Shown: positions 6,590 through 13,644 of the stretch, piece after piece
How the letters are laid out: every line of letters starts with the position of its first letter
How positions within the stretch are numbered: the stretch's first letter is position 1
Origin: Nitrospirota bacterium
GTDB lineage: Bacteria > Nitrospirota > Thermodesulfovibrionia > Thermodesulfovibrionales > JdFR-86
Direction: 5' to 3'
Assembly (NCBI GenBank): GCA_030667205.1
Contig: DAOUWH010000007.1
Location: forward strand, 1 to 14,226
DNA: 14,226 nucleotides
The notes under the pieces: model-generated
Databases searched by the model: none
What the model saw: only the letters and a program-made list of their open reading frames with translations
Told to the model about the DNA's origin: nothing
Made by a program: the position numbers and the translations under genes

Positions 6590-7704
6590 GCGGCCGCCTT
6601 GTGCTTGGCCTGATGTCCGGGACCTCGCACGACGGGGTGGACGCCGCACTCGTAAGAGTTGTAAACAGGGGCAGGCCGCGCCTCATAAAGCACACGCACG
6701 TCTCCTACCCCCCGGCATTAAGGGACATGATAGTCCGGGCATTCGAAGGGGGTACTGCCGATGTATGCAGGCTTGGCTTCGAACTCGGGGAGGTCTTCGC
6801 GCGCGCGACCCTTAAATGCGCGAAGGAGGCAGGCGTAAGCCCGTCGGATATCGAGGCCGTGGCAAGCCACGGGCAGACCGTCTGCCACATCCCGCCGAAG
6901 GGGAACAGGAAGGGTTCCACCTTGCAGATAGGAGAGCCCTCGGTCATCGCCCAGAGGACGGGCATAAAGGTGGTCTCGGACTTCCGCACCGCCGACATGG
7001 CCCTTGGGGGGCAGGGCGCGCCCCTTGTGCCCTTTGCCGACCACCTCCTCTTTAGCAAAAGGGCTACCTGCTGCGTGCAGAACATAGGCGGGATCTCAAA
7101 CGTAACCGTGGTGACCGAAAAGCTCGATGACGTCCGCGCATTCGACACCGGACCCGGAAACAGCCTTATCGACGATGCCATGAAGCTCCTGTTCGGAGGA
7201 AAACCCTTCGACAGGGGTGGTAAAGTCGCAAAGAGGGGCACACCGGATGCAAGGTTGTTGAAAAAGTTGCTCGGGCATCCTTATTTTTCCAAAAAACCCC
7301 CGAAGTCCACTGGCCGGGAGACCTTTGGCGCTGAATTTCTCCGGGGCATTTTAAAGCAAAATAGAAAGATCAGGCCCGAGGACCTTGTCGCCACTCTCAC
7401 CCACCTTACGGCGCGCTCCATAAGGGACGCCTACGACAGGTTCGTGCTTCCTAAACACCATATAAGGGAGATCATCCTCTCGGGCGGGGGCGCAAAGAAT
7501 ACCTTTCTTTTGGGTCTCCTAAAGGAGCAGTTCGCACCGATTAAGGTAACGCTGACGGACGACTATGGCATTCCCTCCCCGGCAAAGGAGGCCATGAGCT
7601 TTGCCATACTGGCAAACGAGACCCTTGGGGGCAGGCCTTCAAGCCTTCCGCGCGTAACGGGGGCGTCAAGGGCTGCGGTGCTGGGCAAGATAACCCTGCC
7701 CTAG
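6586..7704 (+). CDS. anmK: Anhydro-N-acetylmuramic acid kinase
   Basis: This enzyme phosphorylates and opens 1,6-anhydro-N-acetylmuramic acid to MurNAc-6-phosphate with ATP, recycling peptidoglycan fragments in the cytoplasm. The 372 residues match the family length. Visible signatures are the N-terminal phosphate-binding GLMSGTSHDGVDAAL (about 8-22), ASHGQTVCHIP (about 92-102), VVSDFRTADMALGGQGAPLVP with the conserved aspartate, the AFDTGPGNSLIDD segment and the C-terminal LSGGGAKNTFLL. No expected motif is missing. The ATG overlaps the preceding stop (ATGA). It is the last gene of the hfq operon, 38 bp before a tRNA gene. No MurQ or anhydro-muropeptide transporter is nearby. Confidence 0.95.
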   Translation: MSGRLVLGLMSGTSHDGVDAALVRVVNRGRPRLIKHTHVSYPPALRDMIVRAFEGGTADVCRLGFELGEVFARATLKCAKEAGVSPSDIEAVASHGQTVCHIPPKGNRKGSTLQIGEPSVIAQRTGIKVVSDFRTADMALGGQGAPLVPFADHLLFSKRATCCVQNIGGISNVTVVTEKLDDVRAFDTGPGNSLIDDAMKLLFGGKPFDRGGKVAKRGTPDARLLKKLLGHPYFSKKPPKSTGRETFGAEFLRGILKQNRKIRPEDLVATLTHLTARSIRDAYDRFVLPKHHIREIILSGGGAKNTFLLGLLKEQFAPIKVTLTDDYGIPSPAKEAMSFAILANETLGGRPSSLPRVTGASRAAVLGKITLP

Positions 7705-7734
7705 TTGAAAGGGCCGCATTTTTTATAGTAAGAT
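7705..7734 (+). promoter_or_regulatory. Candidate sigma-70 promoter for tRNA-Leu
   Basis: TTGAAA (7705-7710) and TAAGAT (7729-7734) are 18 bp apart and end 8 bp before the mature tRNA, so transcription would start almost at its 5' end. A T-run lies between them. I found no clear hairpin terminator for anmK in this gap, so readthrough from anmK is also possible. Confidence 0.35.
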
Positions 7735-7742
7735 TTAACTTA

Positions 7743-7828
7743 GCCGAAGTGGTGGAACCTGGTAGACACGCACGGTTGAGGGCCGTGTGGGGCAACCCTT
7801 GCGGGTTCGAATCCCGCCTTCGGCACCA
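7743..7828 (+). tRNA. tRNA-Leu (anticodon GAG)
   Basis: A complete cloverleaf can be folded by eye. The acceptor stem GCCGAAG (7743-7749) pairs with CTTCGGC (7818-7824). The anticodon stem CACGG/CCGTG (7771-7775 and 7783-7787) encloses the loop TTGAGGG, giving anticodon GAG at 7778-7780. A long variable arm (7788-7800), as expected for class II tRNA-Leu, has a short GGG/CCC stem, and the T arm GCGGG-TTCGAAT-CCCGC spans 7801-7817. The discriminator A (7825) and CCA (7826-7828) are encoded. It reads CUC and CUU leucine codons. Confidence 0.97.
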
Positions 7829-8002
7829 TTTGTATGCTTAATTATCAAGCGGTTACCCGCACTTGTTTCACATAATAACCGTCAACAAACCGTCAACACA
7901 ATGGGATTGGATCCCTATCAGGGAAGCCTGCATTTTAAAAGTTTTTCAATGTCTTGGCGATGGTTCCACTTGTTTGATATTTCCACTTGCATGTGATTAA
8001 AT
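7829..8002. other. AT-rich gap after tRNA-Leu with direct repeats
   Basis: This 174-bp stretch has no convincing gene. It contains two abutting perfect copies of the 11-mer AACCGTCAACA (7877-7887 and 7888-7898) and two copies of TTCCACTTG (7964-7972 and 7981-7989, 18 bp apart start to start). It must carry the promoter of the next gene, but no clear -35/-10 pair or ribosome binding site stands out. The tRNA-side position and the repeats would suit an old integration site or a protein-binding site, but neither is shown. Confidence 0.45.
7877..7898. repeat. Tandem pair of the 11-mer AACCGTCAACA
   Basis: Two perfect copies abut, one helical turn per unit (11 bp), about 50 bp beyond the tRNA-Leu. 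That spacing suits side-by-side protein binding on one face of the helix. No further copy was noticed in the window. Confidence 0.85.
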
Positions 8003-8524
8003 ATGTCCATGGAGAAGGGGCTGATCCATGTTTTTACCGGCGACGGCAAGGGAAAGACGACCGCCGCAGTGGGGCTTTCCATAAGGGCGAAAAGCCGGGG
8101 CCTAAAGGTCCTGTTCGTCCAGTTCATGAAACAGTCGCTAGGAGGCGAGACGGAGTTGCTCGGGAGGCTCTCGATAGAGGTCATCAGGTTTGGAAAAGTT
8201 CTTTCACCCTATTTCCACCCCGATGCCGACACTGGCGCGATAAGAGACGAAGCCCTGGCGGCCCTGGAAGTGCTGAAAGCCAGGTTAGGAGAGTTTGACC
8301 TTGTGGTACTCGACGAGTTCAATTGCCTTCTTGCTGAAAACCTTCTGACAGAGGATAAAGCACTTGATTTTTTGAAGCAGAAGCCCGGGCATCTTGAACT
8401 CGTCCTTACCGGCAGGGGCGCCCCGAGAAGCATCATCGACTATGCAGACCACGTAGTTGACGTCCACGAAATTAAACGCCCTGCCAACGCCCGGTCCGAG
8501 GCCAGAAAAGGCATAGAATACTGA
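8003..8524 (+). CDS. cobO: Cob(I)yrinic acid a,c-diamide adenosyltransferase (CobA/CobO/BtuR)
   Basis: This enzyme transfers the adenosyl group of ATP to the reduced cobalt of corrinoids, making adenosylcobalamin or its precursors in the cytoplasm. The 173 residues carry the P-loop GDGKGKTT (13-20), which in this family grips ATP in reverse. They also carry the QFMKQSLGGE segment (about 39-48), the acidic LVVLDEFNCL strand (about 99-108), the LTGRGAP motif (about 134-140) and the conserved ending ARKGIEY. It is near full family length, slightly short at the N-terminus. The ATG at 8003 has no clear ribosome binding site, and the ATG two codons later is an alternative. No other cobalamin gene lies in the window and I see no B12 riboswitch upstream. 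It may support a corrinoid-dependent pathway encoded elsewhere. Confidence 0.93.
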   Translation: MSMEKGLIHVFTGDGKGKTTAAVGLSIRAKSRGLKVLFVQFMKQSLGGETELLGRLSIEVIRFGKVLSPYFHPDADTGAIRDEALAALEVLKARLGEFDLVVLDEFNCLLAENLLTEDKALDFLKQKPGHLELVLTGRGAPRSIIDYADHVVDVHEIKRPANARSEARKGIEY

Positions 8525-8552
8525 GCATGCCCGCAATAGATGTGACCTGCCC

Positions 8553-9473
8553 GTGACGCTTAGAATAGGACATCTGTCAACTTTCTACCACACTTCGATA
8601 CTGCTTATCGCTGAGGGAGGAATAGATCGGAGGCTCGGCACCTCCGTGGACTGGCGGCTTTACGGCACTGGTCCGGATATCGTCAGGGCCTTTGAAAAAG
8701 GCGAGGTGGACATGGCCTATGTGGGTCTGCCCCCTGCAATGGTCGGCATTGCCAGGAGCGCGCGATTCAAGTGCGTAGCGGGCGGACACATCGAGGGAAC
8801 CGTAATAGCTGGCGACAATTCCCTCACGGAAGCACATTCTCCCGAAGGGCTGGAGGAAGTCCTCGGCCAGCTCAGGGGCGAGCGCGTCGGCGTCCCCGGC
8901 AAGGGGTCGATCCACGACGTCATACTCTCGGACTGCCTCGAAAGGTTCGGCCTCTCCGCTGAAGTTGAAGTCGTAAATTACAAATGGGCCGACATGGTCA
9001 CAGAGGCCGTTGCAAGGCGCGAGGTCGCGGCAGCGGTAGGCACGCCAGCCCTCGCGGTCGCCATAAGGCGCTACGCTCACGGAAAGATCCTCTACCCCCC
9101 TTCAATGCTCTGGCCCTCAAACCCAAGCTACGGGATTGCGGCCACCGAGGACATGATAAATAAAAGTGGTTCGCTGATTGAATCGTTTCTTTCAATTCAC
9201 GAGGAGGCAGCCTCGACCATGAGGGAGAGGCCTCAAGAGGCGGCGGAGACGATTGCATCATATATAGGAATAGTCGATGCGGGCTTTGTGGCCGAGACTA
9301 TCGGCATATCTCCCCGCTATTGCGCGCAGCTCACAGAGGGCTTTATATCTGCGACGATGGAGTTCGAGAGTACCCTGAGGAAGCTCGGTTACACCAACAA
9401 AAAGCTGGCGGTAGATGAGATATTCGATTTCTCTTTTATCCGGAAAGTCCACCCCCCGGGCGACCATTACTGA
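8553..9473 (+). CDS. Substrate-binding-protein fold (NitT/TauT, SsuA/NMT1-like) without signal peptide
   Basis: A 306-residue protein with the type II periplasmic-binding-protein fold used by nitrate, sulfonate and thiamine-precursor ABC importers. It starts directly with the first strand (LRIGHLSTFYHTSILLIAEG) and contains the family segments FEKGEVDMAYVGLPPAMVG (about 48-66), GERVGVPGKGSIHDVIL (about 109-125) and AVARREVAAAVGTPALA (about 152-168). There is no signal peptide or lipobox, and no ABC permease or ATPase is nearby, so it may be a cytoplasmic ligand-binding or enzymatic relative. The GTG start has no visible ribosome binding site. The frame is open slightly upstream, into the end of cobO, but offers no better start or leader. 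It follows cobO by 28 bp and is probably cotranscribed. The ligand cannot be told from sequence; anionic C2-C3 compounds are typical for the family. Confidence 0.75.
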   Translation: MTLRIGHLSTFYHTSILLIAEGGIDRRLGTSVDWRLYGTGPDIVRAFEKGEVDMAYVGLPPAMVGIARSARFKCVAGGHIEGTVIAGDNSLTEAHSPEGLEEVLGQLRGERVGVPGKGSIHDVILSDCLERFGLSAEVEVVNYKWADMVTEAVARREVAAAVGTPALAVAIRRYAHGKILYPPSMLWPSNPSYGIAATEDMINKSGSLIESFLSIHEEAASTMRERPQEAAETIASYIGIVDAGFVAETIGISPRYCAQLTEGFISATMEFESTLRKLGYTNKKLAVDEIFDFSFIRKVHPPGDHY

Positions 9474-9480
9474 TAATGGT
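9463..9480 (+). other. Small hairpin across the substrate-binding gene stop codon
   Basis: ACCATTA (9463-9469) and TAATGGT (9474-9480) form a perfect 7-bp stem with a 4-nt loop containing the start of the TGA stop (9471-9473). No T-run follows, so a typical rho-independent terminator is unlikely. It may protect the transcript 3' end or be chance. Confidence 0.35.
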
Positions 9481-9528
9481 TGTGTATTCCGCAGCATGTG
9501 ATAAAGTAAACAATACGGAGGACAATCC

Positions 9529-10089
9529 ATGCCGAAGAAAACGAGACAGCTTCCCGAGCCGCCTGGCGGCCCTTTCGGCCGAAGGAGGCCGTTCAGTGAA
9601 AGAGACGAAGCTCCCGGAACCGCCGACCGTCTGGCAGCGGCGCTGATGGAGGGCCGGTTAGAGGAGTTCATGGAGGAAGAATTTGGCGATGTCCCTCACG
9701 CAAAGGAGCTTACCATGAGGATGCTCGGTGCCACGGGGATGATGCCCGCCGAAGCGAAAACGAAACCCGGAAAGAAAACATCCAGAACAAAATCAGCGGG
9801 GACCGTCAAAAAGGGGCCGGGAAAGTCTCCGAATGCTCCCAGAGAAGTGACGAAGGCAGCCGAGGAAGGAGATACCAAGACACTCGGCACCCTGCTCGCG
9901 GATGAGTTCCGGAAGCGTTCAGGCGGCGGGGTCCCGCAAAAAGAAGGCCCGAAGGAGACCCACTTCGACAAGGCCGACATAGATACCCTTCTGGAAATAG
10001 CCGCCCAAAACAACGTCTCTCTGGACTGGGTCATGGCAAGGGCAATAAAACTCTACGCAAGGGACTACCGTACTACCGGAAGGATTTAG
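9529..10089 (+). CDS. Hypothetical protein: two helical segments joined by a basic low-complexity linker
   Basis: I do not recognise this 186-residue protein. The start is well supported: GGAGG (9517-9521) is 7 nt before the ATG. It has a Pro/Arg-rich N-terminus (1-30), an acidic helical segment (31-72), a Lys/Thr/Gly/Pro linker (about 76-106), a second helical segment (107-130) and a C-terminal helix pair (146-186, around ADIDTLLEIAAQNNVSLDWVMARAIKLYARDY). The helices ADRLAAALMEGRLEEFMEEEF and TKAAEEGDTKTLGTLLADEF share an AA-x-x-x-G plus EF spacing and may be a diverged repeat. There is no signal peptide or membrane helix. A weak TTGTGT/TAAAGT pair (9480-9507) may be its own promoter. Its stop overlaps the convergent comDE stop (shared bases at 10086-10089). 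The linker suggests nucleic acid binding or a flexible tether, which is inference. Confidence 0.75.
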   Translation: MPKKTRQLPEPPGGPFGRRRPFSERDEAPGTADRLAAALMEGRLEEFMEEEFGDVPHAKELTMRMLGATGMMPAEAKTKPGKKTSRTKSAGTVKKGPGKSPNAPREVTKAAEEGDTKTLGTLLADEFRKRSGGGVPQKEGPKETHFDKADIDTLLEIAAQNNVSLDWVMARAIKLYARDYRTTGRI

Positions 10090-11216
10090 GTCCGCCTCAG
10101 AAACTCTTGCACTCTCGCCTTTACCTCCAGGTGCCCAATGGGAACGTCCGGCACCTTCTCGTTGCCGGGTAGAGCGAGAGCGTGCACGAAATAAGGACCT
10201 TCGGGAGGAGACGAAAGGGCCTCCACTATTTTTTCAGCGGACGAGACCTTTACGGTGTTTCTGATTCCGAATCCCCTTGCGACCGCCTCGAGGTCAACGC
10301 ACGCCGAGGTGTAGGTGGGCTGGCCCCCGGTGGAGCCATACGAACCGTTGTCGATGGCGATTATCGTAAGGTTCTTCGGAGACGCGCCTGCGACCGTCGC
10401 AAGTGTGCCGGGGTTCATGAGCAGGCTTCCGTCGCCGTCTATGACCACGACCTCCTTTCCCGTGTTCAACGCGATGCCGAGTCCGATGGGGGTGGCCATT
10501 CCCATGCTTCCGAGCATGTAGAAGTTAGACGGCTGGTCTTTTACGTGGTACAGTTCCTTGGATGGGATGCCGAGGTTGCAGACCACTGCCTTTTCTTCAA
10601 GAAAAGGGGCCGCAGCCTTCAGGAACTCATAACGCCTCAGCCGGGGTTTTGTCCTCGGGCTCAGAGGTCCCAGCCTCGCGGCATCGCAGGGCTCGATGTC
10701 CGCAGGGGGTTCATATCCGGCCCCCGAACATTCCCACAGCGCGGGGCTCATGACAAAGAAGTGCACTCTGCCCTCATCGTAAACCCTTTCAAGGGTTTCC
10801 TTTATCGCCGCGAACTGCGAGGCATCACCGATTAGCGTATGCTCCAGGCCGAGAGATTCTATCAGCCCTGGCAGGGCCTGTCCCATAGGCATCTGCGCGG
10901 CTATGCTTTCGCCGCCGACGCCCCTTCTGCTCACGAACACGGCCAGTGGAAGCTCGTAAAACGATACAAGAGACATCAGGGCGTTTAACATGTTGCCGAC
11001 ACCGGAGCTCTGAACGACCATTGCCGGGGACCTGCCGGCCAAAGCCGCGCCGGCACAGATGCCCACGCCTTCCTCTTCGCGAGTAAGCGGCGTGCTGCGG
11101 ATTTTCCTGGCGGCAAGGTCGATAAGGCCCTTGATCCTGTCGCAGGGCAGCGTACAGAGGAAGTCTACGCCAGCCATCTCCATGGTCGAAATCAGCTTTT
11201 CTTCAGGGTACTGCAA
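10086..11216 (-). CDS. comDE: Sulfopyruvate decarboxylase, fused ComD-ComE, thiamine diphosphate-dependent
   Basis: This cytoplasmic enzyme decarboxylates sulfopyruvate to sulfoacetaldehyde, a step of coenzyme M synthesis. The 376 residues join a ComD-type PYR domain (about 1-165) and a ComE-type PP domain (about 190-376). The PYR domain has the cofactor-activating glutamate cluster in TREEEGVGICAGAALAG (about 45-61). The PP domain has GSMGMATPIGLGIAL (236-250), the metal/diphosphate motif GDGS (261-264) and DN (289-290), followed by GSYGSTGGQPTYT. DGSLLMNPGTLATV resembles ComE more than phosphonopyruvate decarboxylase, and no PEP mutase gene is present. The start is TTG at 11216, backed by GAGGAG about 5 nt upstream and lying 25 nt inside the cysteate synthase gene. 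It is the last gene of the minus-strand operon. The cysteate synthase neighbour makes the sulfopyruvate assignment strong. Confidence 0.9.
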   Translation of the reverse strand: MQYPEEKLISTMEMAGVDFLCTLPCDRIKGLIDLAARKIRSTPLTREEEGVGICAGAALAGRSPAMVVQSSGVGNMLNALMSLVSFYELPLAVFVSRRGVGGESIAAQMPMGQALPGLIESLGLEHTLIGDASQFAAIKETLERVYDEGRVHFFVMSPALWECSGAGYEPPADIEPCDAARLGPLSPRTKPRLRRYEFLKAAAPFLEEKAVVCNLGIPSKELYHVKDQPSNFYMLGSMGMATPIGLGIALNTGKEVVVIDGDGSLLMNPGTLATVAGASPKNLTIIAIDNGSYGSTGGQPTYTSACVDLEAVARGFGIRNTVKVSSAEKIVEALSSPPEGPYFVHALALPGNEKVPDVPIGHLEVKARVQEFLRRT

Positions 11217-12445
11217 AGCAACTCCTCGAGTTCGCCGTTTGAGATGTTCTTGGATATATGCGTGCCCCTGACGGGCAGTTCCTCTCCTTCTCCGAGCCTT
11301 TTCTCGCCACCGCCGGTTATGTTAAGAAGCACATTGTCCTTTGGGCGGATATTGCCCCCCGCCACTGCATTTGAAAGGGCGGCCACTGCGACCGCCGCCG
11401 CCGGCACTATGTCTATGCCCTCATCTTCCTCGAACACTTTGCTTGCGGCCTCGACCTCTTTGTTGGATATTGCATACATCGCCCCACCGGCGGCCTTGAG
11501 GGCGTCATAGACCCCTCCCATTACGGAATAGGCGGGATAGCGGTTAGAAAGTATACGGGTGGATATCCGGCGTATGAGCTCGGGCCTCAGGTCTTCAGGC
11601 GAAAGCTCCCTCCGGCCTTTCAGCCAGGCGTTGACCATCGGAGAAAAAGGCGCATTTTGCGCCAGGTGGAGTTTTGGCAGGCTCGTGCCGAACCTCCCGT
11701 CTTCGATAAACCTCTCTGCCATCTCCCACACTGCGATGGCTCCGGTGCCGCTCCCCACGGCTTGAAAATAGTGTCCCGGGAGCCTGCCCATCCTGGAGAC
11801 CGCCTCCAGAAGCACGATCCCGAGGCCGTCCCGCTTGGCTATGTTCTTGACGCCGCCCTCAAATGGCATGCCCGCCTCGGTGGCCACGCGCCGGGCGAGG
11901 TCTATGGCGTCGGAGTAGTCGCCGTCGCGGATCACCAGGGTTGGCACGTGGACCGTGCTTTTCAGGTACCACATCTCCCAGAGGCACATCCGGGGCACCA
12001 CGATAATTACCGGATAGCCCGTGCGGGCTGACAGATAGGCGAACGCCCTCGCGGTGTTTCCGGCAGAGGGCACCACCAGCCCCTCGATGTGGTTTTCCCT
12101 TGAGTTTTCCATCACCACCGCGGCCTCGAACTCCTTGAAGGTGCAGGTCCGTATGTCAGCCCCCCGCTCGGGCCAGTAGCCGCTGAAAGAGATGTAAAGG
12201 TCATCGAGCCCGAGCCTTCGCGCAAGCCCTTCGGACTTATACACAACAGGCCCCGGCGCGAATTGCTTGCGGCCGTGCACCGGAAGCCAGTTGAACCTCC
12301 ATATGCCTTTCCCCTCTCCTTCGGAGAACATCTTCTCCTTATAGCGGGATATCAGAAGGGCGTCGGAGCAGTGCTCGCAAAAGGCGCAGTATGTCTCCTT
12401 GAGGACAGTCCCGCATTTTCTGCATACTATGTCGAAGTGGCTCAT
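11192..12445 (-). CDS. Cysteate synthase (PLP-dependent, threonine synthase-derived)
   Basis: Cysteate synthase makes L-cysteate from O-phosphoserine and sulfite, the first dedicated step of the Methanosarcina-type coenzyme M route. The 417 residues have the fold-type II PLP plan. A Cys-rich N-terminal ribbon (C8, C11, C20, C23, C26) precedes the PLP lysine K104 in ADIRTCTFKEFEA, the SAGNT loop (127-131) and a glycine loop GSGTG (231-235). The text FSGYWPERGADIRTCTFKEFEA is the point that separates this family from threonine synthase, whose lysine sits in SFKDRG. The stretch SAGNTARAFAYLSARTG also matches cysteate synthase. The start ATG has GGAG 7 nt upstream and overlaps the HdrD-like stop by 4 nt. 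The comDE gene begins inside its 3' end. The sulfopyruvate-forming aminotransferase is not in the window; a general aspartate aminotransferase could serve. Confidence 0.88.
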   Translation of the reverse strand: MSHFDIVCRKCGTVLKETYCAFCEHCSDALLISRYKEKMFSEGEGKGIWRFNWLPVHGRKQFAPGPVVYKSEGLARRLGLDDLYISFSGYWPERGADIRTCTFKEFEAAVVMENSRENHIEGLVVPSAGNTARAFAYLSARTGYPVIIVVPRMCLWEMWYLKSTVHVPTLVIRDGDYSDAIDLARRVATEAGMPFEGGVKNIAKRDGLGIVLLEAVSRMGRLPGHYFQAVGSGTGAIAVWEMAERFIEDGRFGTSLPKLHLAQNAPFSPMVNAWLKGRRELSPEDLRPELIRRISTRILSNRYPAYSVMGGVYDALKAAGGAMYAISNKEVEAASKVFEEDEGIDIVPAAAVAVAALSNAVAGGNIRPKDNVLLNITGGGEKRLGEGEELPVRGTHISKNISNGELEELLCSTLKKS

Positions 12446-13644
12446 AGCAGCTCCGCCAGAAGCTCCATTATGTCGGTTATTCTCACCTGTTTTTCGTAGC
12501 CCTCCATCGCCTCGTTGACCTTCTCGTAGCAGGCCGGACAGCTCAGTATGAGCCTGTCGGCTTTCTTCCTGACCGCCTCGTCGATGGTGAGCCTGCCCAT
12601 ACCTATTGCGTTTTCATGGAATACCTTGCGCGCTGCCCCGCCGGCGCCGCAGCAGCGGGACTCCCTGCCGTGGAGGTCGAATTCAAGGAGTGTCGCCCCC
12701 GGTATGCTCCTCAGAACCTCGCGGGGCTCCTCTATGACGCCGACGCCCCGGCTGAGATAGCAGGGGTCGTGGTAGATGAGCCGCTCCCGAAGCGGCTTTG
12801 TGATCCTCAGCTTCCCGGCCCTGAGGGCTTCGGCAACGAGCTGGCTTATGTGCCTTATCCTGAAGGGCAGGCTTCCGCCGTAGAAGAGCGGCCACTCCCG
12901 GGCCATCATGTTAACGCAGCAGGGGCACGAGCAGACAAGGGTATTTACTCCGCGGGCGGAGTACGCATCCACGAGTCTCTTCACCAGCCCCTCGAGCATA
13001 TCGTGCTGCCCGGTGATGAAAAGCGGAAAACCGCAACAGACCTCCTCTTCTGGAGGGAGCATCGCAAAGGGCTCGCCTATCGCCCCGAGAACCCTTGCGT
13101 CCCCCCTCACCATGGGCTGCGCCTCGTACGCCCCCGTACATCCGGCGTAGTAGGCTATCCCGGACCTCTCGAGCACTTCCACGCCTTCGGGGAACCACGG
13201 CTTGAAGCGCTCCTCCGCGGGTTTTCCGTAGACGTTCCCGGTGTCTTCCACGTTCCGGGGAAACTCGGCCTGCGACCCCAAGGGACCAAGCCCCCTTTTT
13301 ACCATCTCACGCCTGAGAATCGGCCATAGCCTCTGGGTGTATATGCCTACCGGGCATTTCTCGCCGCAGGCTCCGCATGTAGTGCACTCGAAGATGGCCC
13401 TGGCGAAGTCCTCAAGCAGCCTCCTGTCGATCTCGTCCGGGCCGAAGAGCCGTGCCTTTAGCGTGTCGGTGGCTTTGATGAATTCCCTGAAAATCCGGAT
13501 CTTCTCGGGCGGGGAAACCGAAGGGTCGCCCGTCACATCCTGGACCGGACAGTACTTCAGACACTCGCCGCACTGTGTGCAGGCGTCAAGCTCCATGAGC
13601 TCCAGCCTGCTGAGGCATCCGGCAAACGATTCCTTAGCCTTCAT
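12442..13644 (-). CDS. HdrD-like iron-sulfur protein (two 4Fe-4S, two CCG domains)
   Basis: A 400-residue redox protein of the HdrD/DsrK/GlpC superfamily. The N-terminal ferredoxin part has two 4Fe-4S motifs (C22, C25, C28, C32 and C87, C90, C93, C97). Two complete cysteine-rich CCG domains follow: C169, C203-C204, C240/C243, and C295, C331-C332, C369/C372. In heterodisulfide reductases the CCG cluster is where the disulfide is cleaved; other relatives reduce or oxidise lactate, glycolate or a sulfur trisulfide. There is no signal peptide, so it lies on the cytoplasmic side. The upstream gene is a membrane cytochrome b with which it overlaps by 11 nt, giving an HdrED-like pair. A strong GGAGAGG site is 7 nt before the ATG. 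Coupling to cysteate synthase and comDE points to a thiol/disulfide substrate, possibly coenzyme M, but this is inference. Confidence 0.88.
   Translation of the reverse strand: MKAKESFAGCLSRLELMELDACTQCGECLKYCPVQDVTGDPSVSPPEKIRIFREFIKATDTLKARLFGPDEIDRRLLEDFARAIFECTTCGACGEKCPVGIYTQRLWPILRREMVKRGLGPLGSQAEFPRNVEDTGNVYGKPAEERFKPWFPEGVEVLERSGIAYYAGCTGAYEAQPMVRGDARVLGAIGEPFAMLPPEEEVCCGFPLFITGQHDMLEGLVKRLVDAYSARGVNTLVCSCPCCVNMMAREWPLFYGGSLPFRIRHISQLVAEALRAGKLRITKPLRERLIYHDPCYLSRGVGVIEEPREVLRSIPGATLLEFDLHGRESRCCGAGGAARKVFHENAIGMGRLTIDEAVRKKADRLILSCPACYEKVNEAMEGYEKQVRITDIMELLAELL

Noticed and set aside
7682..7725. Rho-independent terminator after anmK
   Set aside because: A T-run is present, but no stable stem directly precedes it.
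7829..8002. Cobalamin riboswitch upstream of the corrinoid adenosyltransferase
   Set aside because: No B12-box-like GCCACTG element or expected paired stems were found in the 174 bp.
10182..10835. 217-codon plus-strand open frame opposite comDE
   Set aside because: Antisense shadow of a gene with clear thiamine diphosphate motifs; its product is Arg/Gly-rich text without domain features.
10086..11216. Phosphonopyruvate decarboxylase or acetolactate synthase
   Set aside because: It is too short for acetolactate synthase. The PP-domain text DGSLLMNPGTLATV is ComE-like, no PEP mutase is present, and cysteate synthase is adjacent.
11192..12445. Threonine synthase
   Set aside because: The PLP lysine context is CTFKEFEA rather than SFKDRG, the GYWPERGA text fits cysteate synthase, and the next gene is ComDE.
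12616..13329. Long open frame of 237 codons on the plus strand, opposite the HdrD-like gene
   Set aside because: It lies wholly antisense to a gene with complete Fe-S and CCG motifs, and its product shows no family signature.
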